In this document: one piece after another, positions 9,300-20,865 of the stretch
Layout of the letters: every line of letters starts with the position of its first letter
Numbering within the stretch: position 1 is the first letter of the stretch
NCBI GenBank assembly: GCA_024180945.1
Contig: JAKSGN010000016.1
Location: 248,001 to 312,000 of the forward strand
Origin: Macrophomina tecta
Taxonomy: Eukaryota; Ascomycota; Dothideomycetes; Botryosphaeriales; Botryosphaeriaceae
Direction: 5' to 3'
DNA length: 64,000 nt
Position numbers and translations under genes: made by a program
The notes under the pieces: model-generated
The model's database searches: none
What the model was told of the DNA's origin: nothing
Seen by the model: only the letters and a program-made list of their open reading frames with translations

Positions 9300-12200
9300 A
9301 GTAAAGTAGTAAGGGTTGCGCCTCATCTTATATAAGGGAACAAGTGGAAGAAGGTTAGTTATAGAGTAGTATAAGTCTAATAGCCGTAACGAATTAAGCG
9401 TGCTTTTAGCGAGGTAAGGCTTTAGTCAAACCGTCTGCTAACATTACTACTATAGGCGTCTACTAGAGGTGTACGTTGCCTACTTAGGCTTCCTAGCGCA
9501 GCTAATAGTAGTAAATATCTATATAACGTAGCTTGGTGTTGAGTTTACCAACGTTCTCTTGCATAAGGCGAAGCGTCTACTTATTATCGCACTAAATGTT
9601 AATTTAATAGCCTAGATCGAACTACACTCCTCTAAAGAGGCGCTTCTACCAGAAGCACTACTTAGCAGCTTCTAATAAGGCAAGAAGCTTAGCTTCGGTA
9701 GTTAAGGTTATAATAGTAGGCTGCTTAATAGCCTTCTAATTAATAGCTACTCCGAATATTATAATAATCGAGCCTTGGTGGCTGCGGCGTATGTCCGGAT
9801 CGTTAGCAAATACCGCATTACTACTAATAGTAAAGATATAGTTCTTATCGTAATTACCTTAGAAGCATAAAGCGAGTTTCTTTATTCCTACTAAGTAGCT
9901 AAGGAGCCGCTATAATAGCTCTAGATAGCGAGGAGACGAATTAGTAAGGTAGAATAAGAGTACTAAACAGACGTATATAATATCTACCCTTGTACTAGTG
10001 GCTGTAAACTACGCTAAGCCAATCCTACTTTAATAAAGGTAAATATCTTATACGCTTATATACGTGCCTTAATTCGCTTAGAGCACTTTATCTGTTGAAA
10101 GAGGCGTTAGTAGAAAGTAATTTTTACTAATACTATAGCGAGCGATAAGGCCAGAGATATATAATTTCTAAGAAAGCTATAAGAGCTTCTACTCTCTATC
10201 CCTTATAATACGTAAGGCTAAGAACTATTATACTTCTCCTAGTACTCTTATCTCATAGCATTTAAATAGATCTTCTTGAAAAGTATCTATAAAAGGCTTA
10301 TCTCGCTTATAGTATACTATAATAACGTTATCTATAAAGAAGAAGATGAACAGGTAATCGTTTATAAATAAATAAGATATATCTAGTACTTAAGTCAGGC
10401 CGAGCTCTTCTAAAGATTTATAGAAATATCTCTACTAGAGAGCTAAAGACTCCTTAAGACTATAAAGCGCTCGTAATAGTCGAAGAATTTAACCTTATTT
10501 AAGCTTTATCCCTTCTAGAGGTCGATAATATATCCTTCCCTCGAGTAGTATGTAAGGGAATACGTTTACAACATCGTACTAGCGCATTTCTAAGTCAAAG
10601 GCGCAGATAATAGCAATTAAGACTTAGAAGATCCGAAAGGTAAGGGTAGCTATATAAGTATCTTACTAAGTAGCTTAGAGGTCTCCTCTTATATAAATAC
10701 GTACCTTAACCTTAATAAGCTAACCGTGTTTATTAAACTTATACTTAAATACCTAGGTAAGAGGAATTACTTCCTTATTACGGCTTTTAGCTTTACTAAA
10801 TACTACTATCTCCTATACCCCCTTACTCTATAGTTCCTGGAGTTCTGTTTAAATTACCTCTAACAAATAAATTTTTATTAGGTAGTTAAAGATATCTTTA
10901 TAGAAGCGAGGTTTAGGTAGTAGTTAATCTCTATAAATACGTAGTAGGCCTATAGGCAGTGCTTAAGCCTATACTAGAGTAGATTCCTAAAGAGATACGA
11001 GAAAAGATATAAATAGCATTTAATAGCTAAATATATTATTATAAATTAACGTAATATACGCGTCTCTATGTAGTTTACGAGTCCTTAATCTATAGATAAT
11101 TAGATTTAGATTAATATCCGCTATAATATTACGTCCTCTTAGGGCACGGTTTCCTCTAGCAGCTCCTAAATTAGGTGGATTCTCGTATTAGGCTAAAAGA
11201 AGAGGCCCGAGTCCTCGTAATTACTAATTCTATTAATCTTTACCCCCTAAGCCTTAAAAGGCTAAGCCTTAAGAGGCTTATTATTAGAATAGAGTAGATC
11301 GTTCTAGTAATATGTAATCTAAAGAATTTAGTAATTATTTTACCTTAAGTTAAGCCTACTTATAGGCTGCTTTCTATATACTATTCGCGTGCGAGGCCTT
11401 TACTAGTTAATTCTAAAGGGCTTAGTAGATAATCTAGTTATACTCCTTATAATTAGGCGTCTGGCTAGCTACCTAGAGTCTATAATAGTTTATTACTAAG
11501 GTTAAAGGAGGTCTTAGAGTCTTTATCTAAAGAAATAATATCCTTTTTATAGAGCGTAATACGAGGAATTACTACCTCTTACTCTTAATTCTACTTCTAC
11601 TACTATAGAGAGAGTATCTTTTCTAGATTCTCTAGAGAGAACTTACTTAATTCGTTAAAGATAACGTCTTTAGAGCGTACTACTCGATTCTTCAGAGGAT
11701 ACTAGATTCTATAGATATTAGTAGAGTTATATCCAACTAAGTATCTAATAAGGACACGCTCATTTAGCTTATTACTATATAGAATATTCTTAAGTAGTAA
11801 GTAGGCTTTGTAGCTATAGACTCGTAGGTGAGTTACTTTTAGCTTCTTACTATAAATAAGCTTAAATGGCGTTCTCTAGTTATAGTGCTTTATTAGAGTT
11901 CTATTGTGGATGTAGACTCCCGTCTTAATAGTTTTAGGCTATAGATAATTAGGTAGGTTAGCACTAACTCGCAAGGATCTTACCTTAATAATAATCGAGT
12001 GGCTAGATCGCTCTAATACACCGTTCTACTAAGGAGTATAAGGAGCTAATACCTTATAGGTAACTTTCTATTGTTTAAGCTACTACTTAAAGGCTCGTAT
12101 AAGCGATACTTCTCTATCTAATCTAAGAAAGGTGATTAATTTACTAAATCTCGTCTTGATTATTTAAATAATATTAAGAAGGTGCTGGGTGCACTTATTC

Positions 12201-14014
12201 TTAGTTACGTAAGTGACTGTAAAGGTAAACTTAGAAGAAGCGTATTTAAGATACGTAATTTATTAATAGCCGTTATTAGCTCGTATTATCTATATTAAGT
12301 TAAATAAGACTCGAAAGAAGGCTTCGGTTAATAACTTCTCTGAATTTATTTCGCGTAAGATTTGTTGATGCGCCTTAGTGCGTACGTATATATTATAGTA
12401 ATTAGTTAAGTCTTAATCTATAATAACTACTCCTTATACTGCTTAAGGTAAGGCCTTAATGGCTCTTTGGCCTATATATGTAAAGATATTATACCATTAT
12501 AAAGCTAGCAATAATTAATTAGTAATATTTAATACTATAGCTAGTGAATTATCTGCTTCCTTATATTCTATAAAGAAGTAGTTTTAAGTAAAGATTAGAT
12601 AAGCCATAGTAAAGTCCTCTAAGTAGAGGTATATACATTCTATATCTAATTCGATTCCCTTCTCTCTTGCCTTGGCAATTAAGACGAGGTTAACTATAAA
12701 TAAAGATATATAAGCTACGTCTACTAGCTTAATTATACGTGGCCCCTTATAGTTAGTAGTGTACACTAGTGCCTTACTAAATAACTCGATCTTAACTATA
12801 GTGTTTTCTAATATAATGTAGTTATCTAGCCCTACGTCCCTTGTTTTGGTGTAGCGATCCTTTATATACTTATTACAGATATAATGAGTAGTGCTAGTAT
12901 CGGTAATCTATAATAGATTAAGCGTTGTAGGCCTTAAAATACGTTATATACTAAATGCCGAGGCAACTATAGCTAGGAATAAAGATAATATTTTATTCTT
13001 TTAACTTTAATTTAGCTCTTATTCTTTCTAAGAAGCGTTATCTTACTTCTTCTAAACTTGGCCGTGGTTTTAGCTATTTTTAAACCGTTTAATAGCTCGC
13101 TCTATCTTCTCCTTAGTTTGTGGATTTTCTAATACCTTAGCAACCTTCTTCTAAATATCCCTATTAGGCGTCTAGTTAGCTGGCTTAGCAGCTGGGTTAT
13201 AGTAGTAGCACTTATTATAGAAGTAATACTCTCTATATAAGTAGAGAGGTAGGTTCTTCTCCTACTTCTTATTCCTTAGGGAGGCGGTAAAAGCGGCTTT
13301 AGTAGCCTTTAGGTTCTTAAAAGTATTCTAGCGCTAGTAGTTCCGATACTCAATAATCAGATTATAAAGGGGCTTAGTAAGCTTATTATTATAGAGCTTA
13401 ATCTTATAGTTAGTAGCCTAGTGGCTATTAAGAGGTATAAGCGCCTTAAGAAAAGCGGCCTTACCTCTATTACCTACTACGTTAGGTAGTTCTAGCTCCT
13501 CTGCCTTAAAGAGAGTCTCTTTCTATTATACGAGCCACTTCTTAATGTTCTAACTACTAGAAGGTTTTTCTAATTAGCGTAGCTAATTAATAATAAGTCC
13601 TTCCTAAGTCTTCTTTATTAGTTGGAGCCGTGCCTTAAGTACTATAAGCTAGGAGTAGGGATAAGAGTCGTCTCTTAGCTTATAGAGAATAGGCAGCAGT
13701 AAAATACTCACTAAGTCCTTAATAATCGTAGAAAGATTATTAATCTCCTTCTTAAGCTTCTCGTACTTAATTAGGCTTCTCTCGTACGCCCTGATTTATA
13801 TTTTATAGCGCTCCCAGGCTCGTTATTAGTTTAGATCAGAGACTAGAGGCTCCTTAACCTCGGCTGGTTCGGTTAGTTAAGCAGGTTTCTCAGGCTTCGA
13901 AGGATCGATATATTTAAATATATCATACTTCTTAGCCCTTGACTGAATAACGAAGTACCATTCATCCCAGTTATCAGCTAACTTTAGGACGACGATAGGC
14001 TTAGAAGACGACAT
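9300..14014 (-). pseudogene. Degenerate Ty1/copia gag-pol of Copia-A
   Basis: The frame starts with ATG at 14014 (MSSSKPIVVLK..., the same start as the better copy at 60928). It then passes through gag, protease, integrase, reverse transcriptase and RNase H in reverse-strand order. Near 9404-9445 the reverse strand gives the ADGLTKAL motif that ends copia RNase H. Numerous TAA/TAG codons break the frame. The encoded polyprotein would drive copy-and-paste transposition; this copy cannot. The 3' limit is approximate. Confidence 0.8.
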
Positions 14015-14033
14015 AGTATAATATTATTTTACT

Positions 14034-14058
14034 TTGCGTTGCGTTGCGTTGCGTTGCG
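14034..14058 (-). repeat. CAACG pentanucleotide repeat in the Copia-A leader (4 units)
   Basis: Four CAACG units on the minus strand lie just before the gag start. The right-hand Copia-A copy has eight units at 60866-60905. Confidence 0.85.
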
Positions 14059-14346
14059 TGCCAATACAGGCACAGGTAAGTTGCCAAAGTAGGCAGTAGG
14101 CGTAAGGCCAATAAACAAGCCGTCACTTAAGGGTATTACGCTAGGGAGGCTGCAAAGGCACTCCACTGCAGGCAGAAAACGTACTATTAGAAGGCAGCAG
14201 GGGCGCTCCGTTACAAAACACGTATGGCAGATGATTGCCAGGGAGAAACGTCCGGATGCCACGGAACGCTCGGAATAGCACAAAGTAGTGCTAGGGAGGA
14301 TGGCTTAGACTGCAGAAGGCATCAAAGACGCATCCGGGCTCATAAC

Positions 14347-14517
14347 TGTTGGAACAAGTGAGGTGACAGCTTATTCAGTGATGAAGAAAGTGGATTGGCA
14401 TTGATTGGCATGAAGAGGGAGAGGGTTGGTGACCCGACCGCCTCTTATACGAGTAATTGTAGCTAAGCGATGTGGTGTGATAATAAGGAGACCTTGAAAC
14501 ACGTGATTGATCCAACA
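14347..14517 (-). repeat. 5' LTR of Copia-A (171 bp), nearly unmutated
   Basis: It has TGTTGG...CCAACA ends and is followed by the target duplication GAACA. It and the adjoining leader down to about 14010 keep normal GC content. On the minus strand the leader starts GTTATGAGCCCGGATG, probably the primer-binding site. Confidence 0.9.
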
Positions 14518-14764
14518 GAACAATACTCGTAAATATATCTATGTTCAGAAAGTACAACCCGAGACTTGTTTAAATAAATGCGTGTATGATATGAAGACAT
14601 GAAAGAAGGTCAAGGGGCATAGGTTTGTGTACATGTTTCCGGGACACGGAGGGATCGAAAGCCGCTAAGGTCTTCTCTCATGACTTTCAATTTTGCATTG
14701 CCCAAACTCGGATACACAATGTTCAGAGAAATACACACATAATCACATGTTTAAAACGCCTCTT

Positions 14765-15852
14765 TCAAGCAATGGAATCCTTCTGCCTCGTAAGGAACTC
14801 CTTCCAACCCGTCGACCTATACCCCGCCTCAGCCAAGAGGTCCAAGCCATTCTTCAAGTCCGCTCCCGAAAAGTACCCCGGTTCCTCGAGGAACTGATGC
14901 GTCTCGAGCATCTCCGTCAACATCCAGTCCGGCACGCCCGGGATGGGGAAGGTGTCCTTGTACGTCTGCGGGTCGACCTGCAGGTACCGCGCCGGCCGGC
15001 CCGTCACCTCCTCGAACTCGGCGACGATGCGGGCCGGCGTGTAGTAGTCGGCGGCGGCGAGTACGCGGGCGCCCAGCACCCGGTCGCGCCGCTTGATGCA
15101 CGCGCAGACGTACCTTCCTGCGGGAGTCGTCAGCATCCCCCCCTTTCCAAAGACCAAGCGGAGTTCTCTCACTCACCCAAATCGGCGTTACAGTCCAACA
15201 GCGGGATCCTGGCGTCCGCCCCGGCCGGGTACCGAAGCGTGTACACCCCGTCGCTGCCCTTCTTCAGGAAGCCGACGGCCGTGTAGTTGGTCATGAAGTA
15301 GGCGGGCAGCACGAACGTCGCGGGCAGGCCGGCAGAGCGCATGTACGCCTCGGCCTCGGCCTTGTGGTCCCAGTGCGGGACGTGCGTGAGGCGGCCGCCC
15401 GATTCGTTCGTGGCGTGCGGCAGCGACGAGAATATCAGGTGCTGGATGCCGCCCGCGTTCTTGCACGCGTCGGCGACGCTCTTGGCGTAGATTAGCTCGG
15501 CGTCGGGGGGTCCCGCGCCGTAGGCGGGCTTGGTGACGAGAAAGACGGTGTGGGAGCCTTTTAGGGCGGTGGCGAGGGTTGTGGGGTCTGACATGTCCGC
15601 CTGGAATTGCGTTATTTTTTTGTTGAATTGATTAAGGGAGGGGAAGAGGCAAGAGGATGGAAAGCCTGGAGTGTGTACCGTGACGATTTCAACGCCTTTG
15701 GACTTCAGATCCTGCGCGGCAGGCTTGGAGGCATCGCGCGTGATACCACGGATCTTGAACTCTTTGGAGAGCACTGCGTCGGCGAGGATGGTCTCGATGA
15801 CGGAGCCGCCCTGGTTGCCCGTGGCGCCAAAGATTGTGATGAGTTTTGACAT
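14765..15852 (-). CDS. NmrA-like NAD(P)-binding Rossmann-fold protein
   Basis: Predicted exons on the minus strand are 15852-15679, 15600-15177 and 15117-14765, 316 residues in all, normal for NmrA-like family proteins. The first intron (78 bp) starts GTACAC and the second (59 bp) starts GTGAGT; both end CAG. The N-terminus MSKLITIFGATGNQGG has the glycine-rich dinucleotide-binding motif at G9, G12 and G15. A VFLVTKPA segment and the DYYTPARIVAEFEEVTG stretch near the C-terminus are typical of the family. Members act as redox sensors of transcription factors or as reductases in secondary metabolism; which applies here is not visible. It is transcribed divergently from the methyltransferase gene. 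Its 3' end lies about 250 bp from the Copia-A insertion. Confidence 0.88.
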
Positions 15853-16388
15853 TGTAGGGAAGGCGCAGGAAGACGATCTCGAAGTTGACTACGTCAGGAG
15901 AAAGACGGCAAATTTGCCAAGCAGGGCCTTGTGTTGATGCTGGTTTGGTCGTCTTCAAGATAAGTTCAATGGATCAATTCGAATGACTTTGACTCGTGTG
16001 GTTTGACTCAAGGCCTGTTCGTCGGGGTAAGCAGGGCGTGCTTGGATTTGGGATGCTTTTCTTGTACCGAGCGTTCGTTGTAGTGAGAATCGCCTCTCAA
16101 ATCCTACGCTTTTTTTATGCCTCCGGCTTGACTCGCTACGCCTTTTACTGTCGCTACGCCTTTACTGCGCAGGGTGAAGATTTTAAACATCTCATCGCTT
16201 CGGTTACCGGGGTCCACACAGAACGAAACTTTCCGCAGCAATGAACTGGTTGTTGTATTGAAAGCACATTGAGGAAACCCTGGAAGATATCTCGGGCACC
16301 GACCGGACAATAATATAAGTGTTCGCCGTAACTTCAAGCAAACAGCTTGACGTATTTTGGCAAGACCTTGCATTTATCCGCTTCCAGG
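15853..16388. promoter_or_regulatory. Divergent promoter region between NmrA-like and methyltransferase genes
   Basis: These 536 bp separate the two start codons, which face away from each other, so the region probably serves both genes. It holds a tandem repeat at 16133-16167. No gene is supported in it. Confidence 0.55.
16133..16167. repeat. Two tandem TCGCTACGCCTTTTACTG units
   Basis: The 18-bp unit at 16133-16150 is followed at once by a 17-bp version lacking one T (16151-16167). A partial third form, CTACGCTTTTT, lies about 25 bp upstream. Position in the shared promoter suggests a regulator site. Confidence 0.6.
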
Positions 16389-17447
16389 ATGAGTGCGCAA
16401 AAGATTAACTCTGTCTCGACTGACCGCAACCGGCTGCGGCCGCATCTATCACAGTTGGATCGGCTAAGGACCCAGCACGAATGGGTCAAGGGTTCTTGTG
16501 GCCCCTTGATCAAAGCTCCCATCAATTACAAGGCCCCGAGGCTCCGCCTGCTCGACTCTGCTACGGCTGACGGTGCGCTGCAAAACCAACTCGTACTGGG
16601 ATCTTCCCTGCTGACATTCCCAGGATTTTGGCTCTCTGATGTCAAAACAATACTTCCCGATGATGCCGAGTTTGTTGGGTTTGACTGCGCGTAGGAATCC
16701 ACACTTGATCTTCCCGCACTCGTGGCGTGTTCCTTTCGATTAAGCTAATGACGCATACGCTTTCGAAAAGGTCCGATTTGATGCCTTTGGAGGAAACCAT
16801 TCCAGCGAACCTAAAGTTAGTCACCCATGACCTGCTCCAAGACTTTCCCGCAGAATGGATCGGGTCCTTCGATCTGGTCCACCAGCGCTTCGTTATGCCG
16901 CACTTCGCGCCGGAGGAGGCGACCGCCGTTGTCACGCGGCTGGTGCGCTGCGTCAAGCCCGGAGGCTGGATCCAGCACGTTGAGCCCGACGCCACCGTCG
17001 TCGTGTGTGACTCGCAGGCTCATACGCTGAGCCTGCTGCCGACAATCTTTTCCAACTGGATGCCGGATCGTAATCCCTCGGTCCAGCTTGTTCGCGAGCT
17101 GGAGAGGAATGGTGTCAAGAACATACAGCAGCAGTCGTTTGATGTTCCCATTGGTAAGGCGCACAAGGATACCGAGATGGGGCTGAGAGGTCGAAAGAAT
17201 ATGCTTTATATGTTTGAGATGGTATCTCGAAATCTGAGGTGAGGCTTCGGTTCCTATTTCCTAAATATTGCCCTTGAAGCTGAAAAAAAAAAAAAAAAAA
17301 AAAAGTGCGGAGAAACTTGGCTTATCACAGGAACGGTTTGCAAATTTATACGCGGATGCCGAGAAAGAGATTGACGAGTTTGGCATGTGTGTACGCTATG
17401 TGTATACCTGGGGACAGAAGCAGGAGATAGCCGAAGTGCCTGTGTAG
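16389..17447 (+). CDS. UMTA/LaeA-like SAM-dependent methyltransferase
   Basis: Best model: exons 16389-16572, 16624-16690, 16771-17238 and 17306-17447, giving 286 residues. Splicing the 51-bp first intron joins LDSATADG (residues 55-62, the SAM-binding glycine motif) to FWLSDV, the form expected for this family. Later blocks are FVGFD, GSFDLVHQRF, VKPGGWIQHVEPD and a C-terminal VYTWGQK. The third intron contains a run of 22 A, and the acceptor after it restores the AEKLGLSQERFANLY sequence. Introns carry CTGAC or CTAAT branch-like sites. Such enzymes methylate secondary metabolites or, like LaeA, influence cluster expression. Neighbours favour a tailoring role, but this is inference. Earlier in-frame stops at 16692-16694 and 17240-17242 fall in introns in this model. 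Confidence 0.8.
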
Positions 17448-18136
17448 TGTGCAGCGGATACACACCGCTATATGAATGCAATCGTGCGCTGGAGTTCCAA
17501 TTTGAACTCATGTATTACAAATAGTCACAGGAGCAAGATGTTTGAAACTCAATGGCTATCCCTCAGAGGGCCTTGGTGAAACTGCAAGCTATCTAACAAT
17601 GGCCAAGAGGCGCTTTTGTTGGGATATAACTCAATCAATTCGCACTGAATAATAGTGCGGCGCCGTGCTTTTTTCAGTCCAACAGCTTTACTATATTCGG
17701 ACATTCTCATTTTGGGCTATCTACTGCTACACGCATGTTCGCCTTCAAATACAAGATGTGGCCTGTGAAAAACTCTATGCATGACACTACCTGAAGCTGT
17801 GCGGGATGTGGGTCACGATAATGCCGAGTAAGAGCATTGGCCGACTACGGCCTTTTTGTTTGCGTTGTTACTGGTGGACGATAAAAGACCTCGCGCCTTC
17901 TTAGTCGCCTACGCAGGGCTAAACTTCGCTGATTGTAGAAACCCTCATTTATATGTCCCGAAAATTGATCTCAAGTAGTACAAGAGAACGCTGCAAGTAT
18001 CCGAGCGGCGACGTGGCATGATCATGGCACGATGGGCTCGGAAACCGACGCAGTCGTCGAAATAAAAGTATGAACGCCCATCGCACAAACCTATTGTGTC
18101 TGCGAGCTGCCTTGTGAAGAAACCTCATCCGACAAG
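17448..18136 (+). promoter_or_regulatory. Intergenic region, methyltransferase 3' end to P450 promoter
   Basis: About 690 bp of normal composition with no supported gene. The genes on both sides point right, so it should hold the methyltransferase terminator and the P450 promoter. An AATAAAAG stretch lies near 18060, roughly 75 bp before the P450 start. Confidence 0.4.
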
Positions 18137-19769
18137 ATGTTGGATCAGTACATTCTGCATGCGCTCATTCTCGTCGCTTCCAGTCCCGTGGTCTACAAAC
18201 TGCTCTCTGGCTTATGGAAATACCTCTACGGAGATGTGTTGGAGCTCGTTCCAGGCATCCCAATTATGGGAGATCCAAAGGACACAAACTTCGAAAATGC
18301 CATGCGAAAGGGTGATACACTCGTACGGCACACGTTTCCCCTACCACGGCACGAAGCTCACTCAATCTCACAGTACCCAGATGGCGTCTACCAAGTCGCT
18401 TTACCAACCATGCCGGAGGTAATATTCCCTCCGCAGGCCATGCACGAGCTTGGCTCGCACCCAGGAGGATCATTTCCAGCACACACCGCGGACGTTCTCA
18501 TGGGGAAGTACACGTACCAAGGGGAAGAAAACCCTGAGCTCAAGGCTGGCCTCCGTCTTCTGACCAACAATCTCGACGTTGCGATCAAATCATGTGAAGC
18601 CGAAGCGTCTTTTGCGGTCAATGCCGCCTTCGGAGGTTGTGACGACTGGACAACTGTAGAAGATCTGGTGCAAGTCTCGTTTCAGATTTCCTCGATCCTG
18701 AGCTCCCGTCTGTTCCTTGGCGAAGAGCTAAGTCGCGACTCTGAGTGGTTTGCAGCTATGGTCGAGTACACCAGGAGCTTGAACGACGCGATGGGGAGTC
18801 TTCGACCGGTGCCTCGCATCATACGGTGGCTTGCTGAAGAGCGTCTCCCTCGAATCAGGAAGCTGGTCAAAGCTCGGGATAGGATGGAGGAACTCATGCA
18901 GCCCTCCATTCAGAAGCACCTTAATCGCTACTACGCCAACCGGGAAAATGCGAGGAACAAGCGGAAGCCACCAACCTACGAAGACGGTGGCGAACTCCTC
19001 GATTGGATCATCCCTCAGTACCCGAATCCGAACAGGAAAAAGCTCACACGTGACGAGGTGACTATCATACTTGAGGCTGTGATCAACATCTCGAGTCCGC
19101 TCAGCCAGCTGCTGTTCAACATTGCCAAGTACAAGGAGTACCAGGAGCCTCTGCGTGATGAATTCTTGGCAGCCAAGCATGAGACTGGTGGCAGATTGAA
19201 CAAGGCCACTCTCTTCGCGATGAAAAAACTGGACAGCTTCATGAAGGAGACGCACCGCTTGTGTCCTCCGTCATTGAGTAAGTCACGTCTTCTTCGCCCC
19301 ACCTAATGCATTGCTGAGGCGATGAACAGTTGCGGTGACGAGAAAAGTCATCGACCCGGAGGGCATGCAGCTGGCAGTCGGTCCGCGCATTCCATACGGG
19401 ACATTGTGCGCCATCAGCGCCGACCGTATCAACATGTCGTCTGAATACTATCCCGAGCCCGAGAAATTTGACGGCTACCGGTTCTACAAGATGAGAGAGC
19501 AGCACGGCGGCGAGTTCAAGCACATGCTCGTCTCTACCAGTGACACAGAGGTCAACTTTTCCATTGGCGCGCACGCTTGCCCTGGCCGCTCGTTCTTCAT
19601 GGCAATGGGGAAGATAGTGGTGGCTCATCTGCTGACGGAATACGACATTCGGGTGAAGCCCGGCCATGAAGATGAGGATGCTCGTCTCATGCAGGGAATC
19701 CGCGTCGTCACGAACCCCAAGGCCATCATTCAGCTGCGAAAGAAGAAACAAACATGGGACGAGCTCTGA
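18137..19769 (+). CDS. Cytochrome P450 monooxygenase (ent-kaurene-oxidase-like group)
   Basis: Exons are 18137-19277 and 19330-19769 (52-bp GTAAGT...CAG intron), 526 residues, the normal length. The N-terminus has a hydrophobic anchor for the endoplasmic reticulum. The K-helix KETHR gives E371 and R374; the heme-binding loop FSIGAHACPGR places the heme-ligand cysteine at C464. The overall pattern resembles fungal terpenoid-oxidising P450s such as ent-kaurene oxidases, judged by eye only. The I-helix reads EAVINISSPLSQ, without the usual A/G-G-x-D/E-T oxygen-activation motif; many fungal relatives also deviate here. It would hydroxylate a lipophilic substrate with a reductase partner. It lies about 690 bp after the methyltransferase in the same direction. 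Confidence 0.9.
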
Positions 19770-20557
19770 GCTGAGGACTATCTTCGTGAAAGGAAGAAGC
19801 TTTGGGTTGTTGATGCGACATCTCAAAAATCAATGTACCGCGGTTAGGCAAGAAGGATAGAGAGACATGCTTACGCTTCTACTCAGCGATACGCAAAACA
19901 AAGCTTTAGAGTCTCCTTTGCAGCTTGGGCCTATTATGTTCATGTGTCACCGCGTCGGCCAGAGATGCTGAGGAGGTAAATGGTCCATTATCCTCATCAT
20001 AGTGATATGGTAGTTCGAATAGAACAAAATTACACAGAAATGACCGCTGTTCATCGGATAATGTTTGTAACTGATTTGCGTTCCTACTATCCGAGTAGAT
20101 GAGAGCGCTCAAGAACAGGTCTATTCAAGCTGTATCATGCGTGTGTACCTGCAGTCTTTCATCTCAAGAATTTGGTACGACTGAGCAGTCACGGGCTCCG
20201 AGCCTATCACGGCCTGATCTCAAACAAAGCAAGTAGGTTTATTTGACGTATGTGAGATGTGTATGAGTTGCGGGAAGTTGAAAATTTTTTTTTTTTCTTT
20301 TTTGATCCATTCTGAGAGCTTCCTCAGTGCGGCTGCAGCTGGCAGCTCAACTTTTACCCACACCCTCCTCTTATCCATTACTGGAAAAAAATTACTTGAG
20401 CTCTGAAAATAATATAGGCATCTCTTGAGTTACTTTATAGGAGTTGAAGCACTCGTCGGTATGAATCTTTAGAGTACAGTTAATAGCATCGCCATCTAGA
20501 CAGCTTCAATTTCTCCTGTACACCTCTTCCCGCACACCCAAAACGTGACACTCAAAC
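19770..20557. other. Intergenic sequence after the P450 gene
   Basis: Normal-composition DNA with a T-rich run near 20287-20300. No reading frame with family features was recognised. Confidence 0.5.
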
Positions 20558-20647
20558 ATGCTGAACAAATACGCGAAAGGATTCAAAAAACCGAAGTCGT
20601 TCGAATACTTTGCCTTCACCCAGTTCGTGCGATTCGTGGTCTATTAA
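20558..20647 (+). CDS. Short unassigned frame, possible first exon of a lost gene
   Basis: ATG at 20558 opens a 29-codon frame, MLNKYAKGFKKPKSFEYFAF and nine more residues, ending TAA at 20645-20647. Codon use looks gene-like and the upstream leader is CA-rich as in fungal 5' leaders. Nothing downstream continues it before the repeats begin at about 20866. It may be the start of a gene truncated by the repeat block, or chance. No function is suggested. Confidence 0.25.
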   Translation: MLNKYAKGFKKPKSFEYFAFTQFVRFVVY

Positions 20648-20714
20648 GTTGAATGAAATCCTGGGTGTCGAGTCCAGAGTCGGCTTGATCGAAGAAAGAT
20701 GAAGTTGCATGCTT

Positions 20715-20733
20715 CATGATGATGATGATGATT
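20715..20733. repeat. ATG trinucleotide microsatellite
   Basis: Five to six GAT/ATG units in a row (TCATGATGATGATGATGATT region). Simple repeat. Confidence 0.7.
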
Positions 20734-20865
20734 CATACACCCCGTCGGCCTCCACGGACCATAGGGAAAAGACGCGCTATAGAATACTTTTAAAATACAT
20801 GAAGATCCCGGTTCATCCAAAGCCCAAAAATTAAGAGAACAACAGTGGAATACAAGTAGTCACCT

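Larger units (their letters stand above)
8997..14517 (-). mobile_element. Complete Copia-A retrotransposon (5521 bp), RIP-mutated except at its 5' end
   Basis: Two 171-bp LTRs (8997-9167 and 14347-14517) share TGTTGG...CCAACA ends. A perfect 5-bp duplication GAACA flanks the element (8992-8996 and 14518-14522). The coding strand is minus: the polypurine tract lies beside the left LTR and the primer-binding site beside the right LTR. The body is a Ty1/copia gag-pol with many stops. A second copy at 60416 onwards is far less mutated. Confidence 0.93.

Noticed and set aside
14029..14283. Leader frame in Copia-A, also partly open at 60642-60941
   Set aside because: The two copies share only the second half of the frame; the first halves are in different frames because of an indel, so it is not a conserved protein.
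17284..17305. A22 run as a retroposed poly(A) tail
   Set aside because: It lies inside the last intron of the methyltransferase and splicing just after it restores the conserved C-terminus; no retroposed sequence precedes it.
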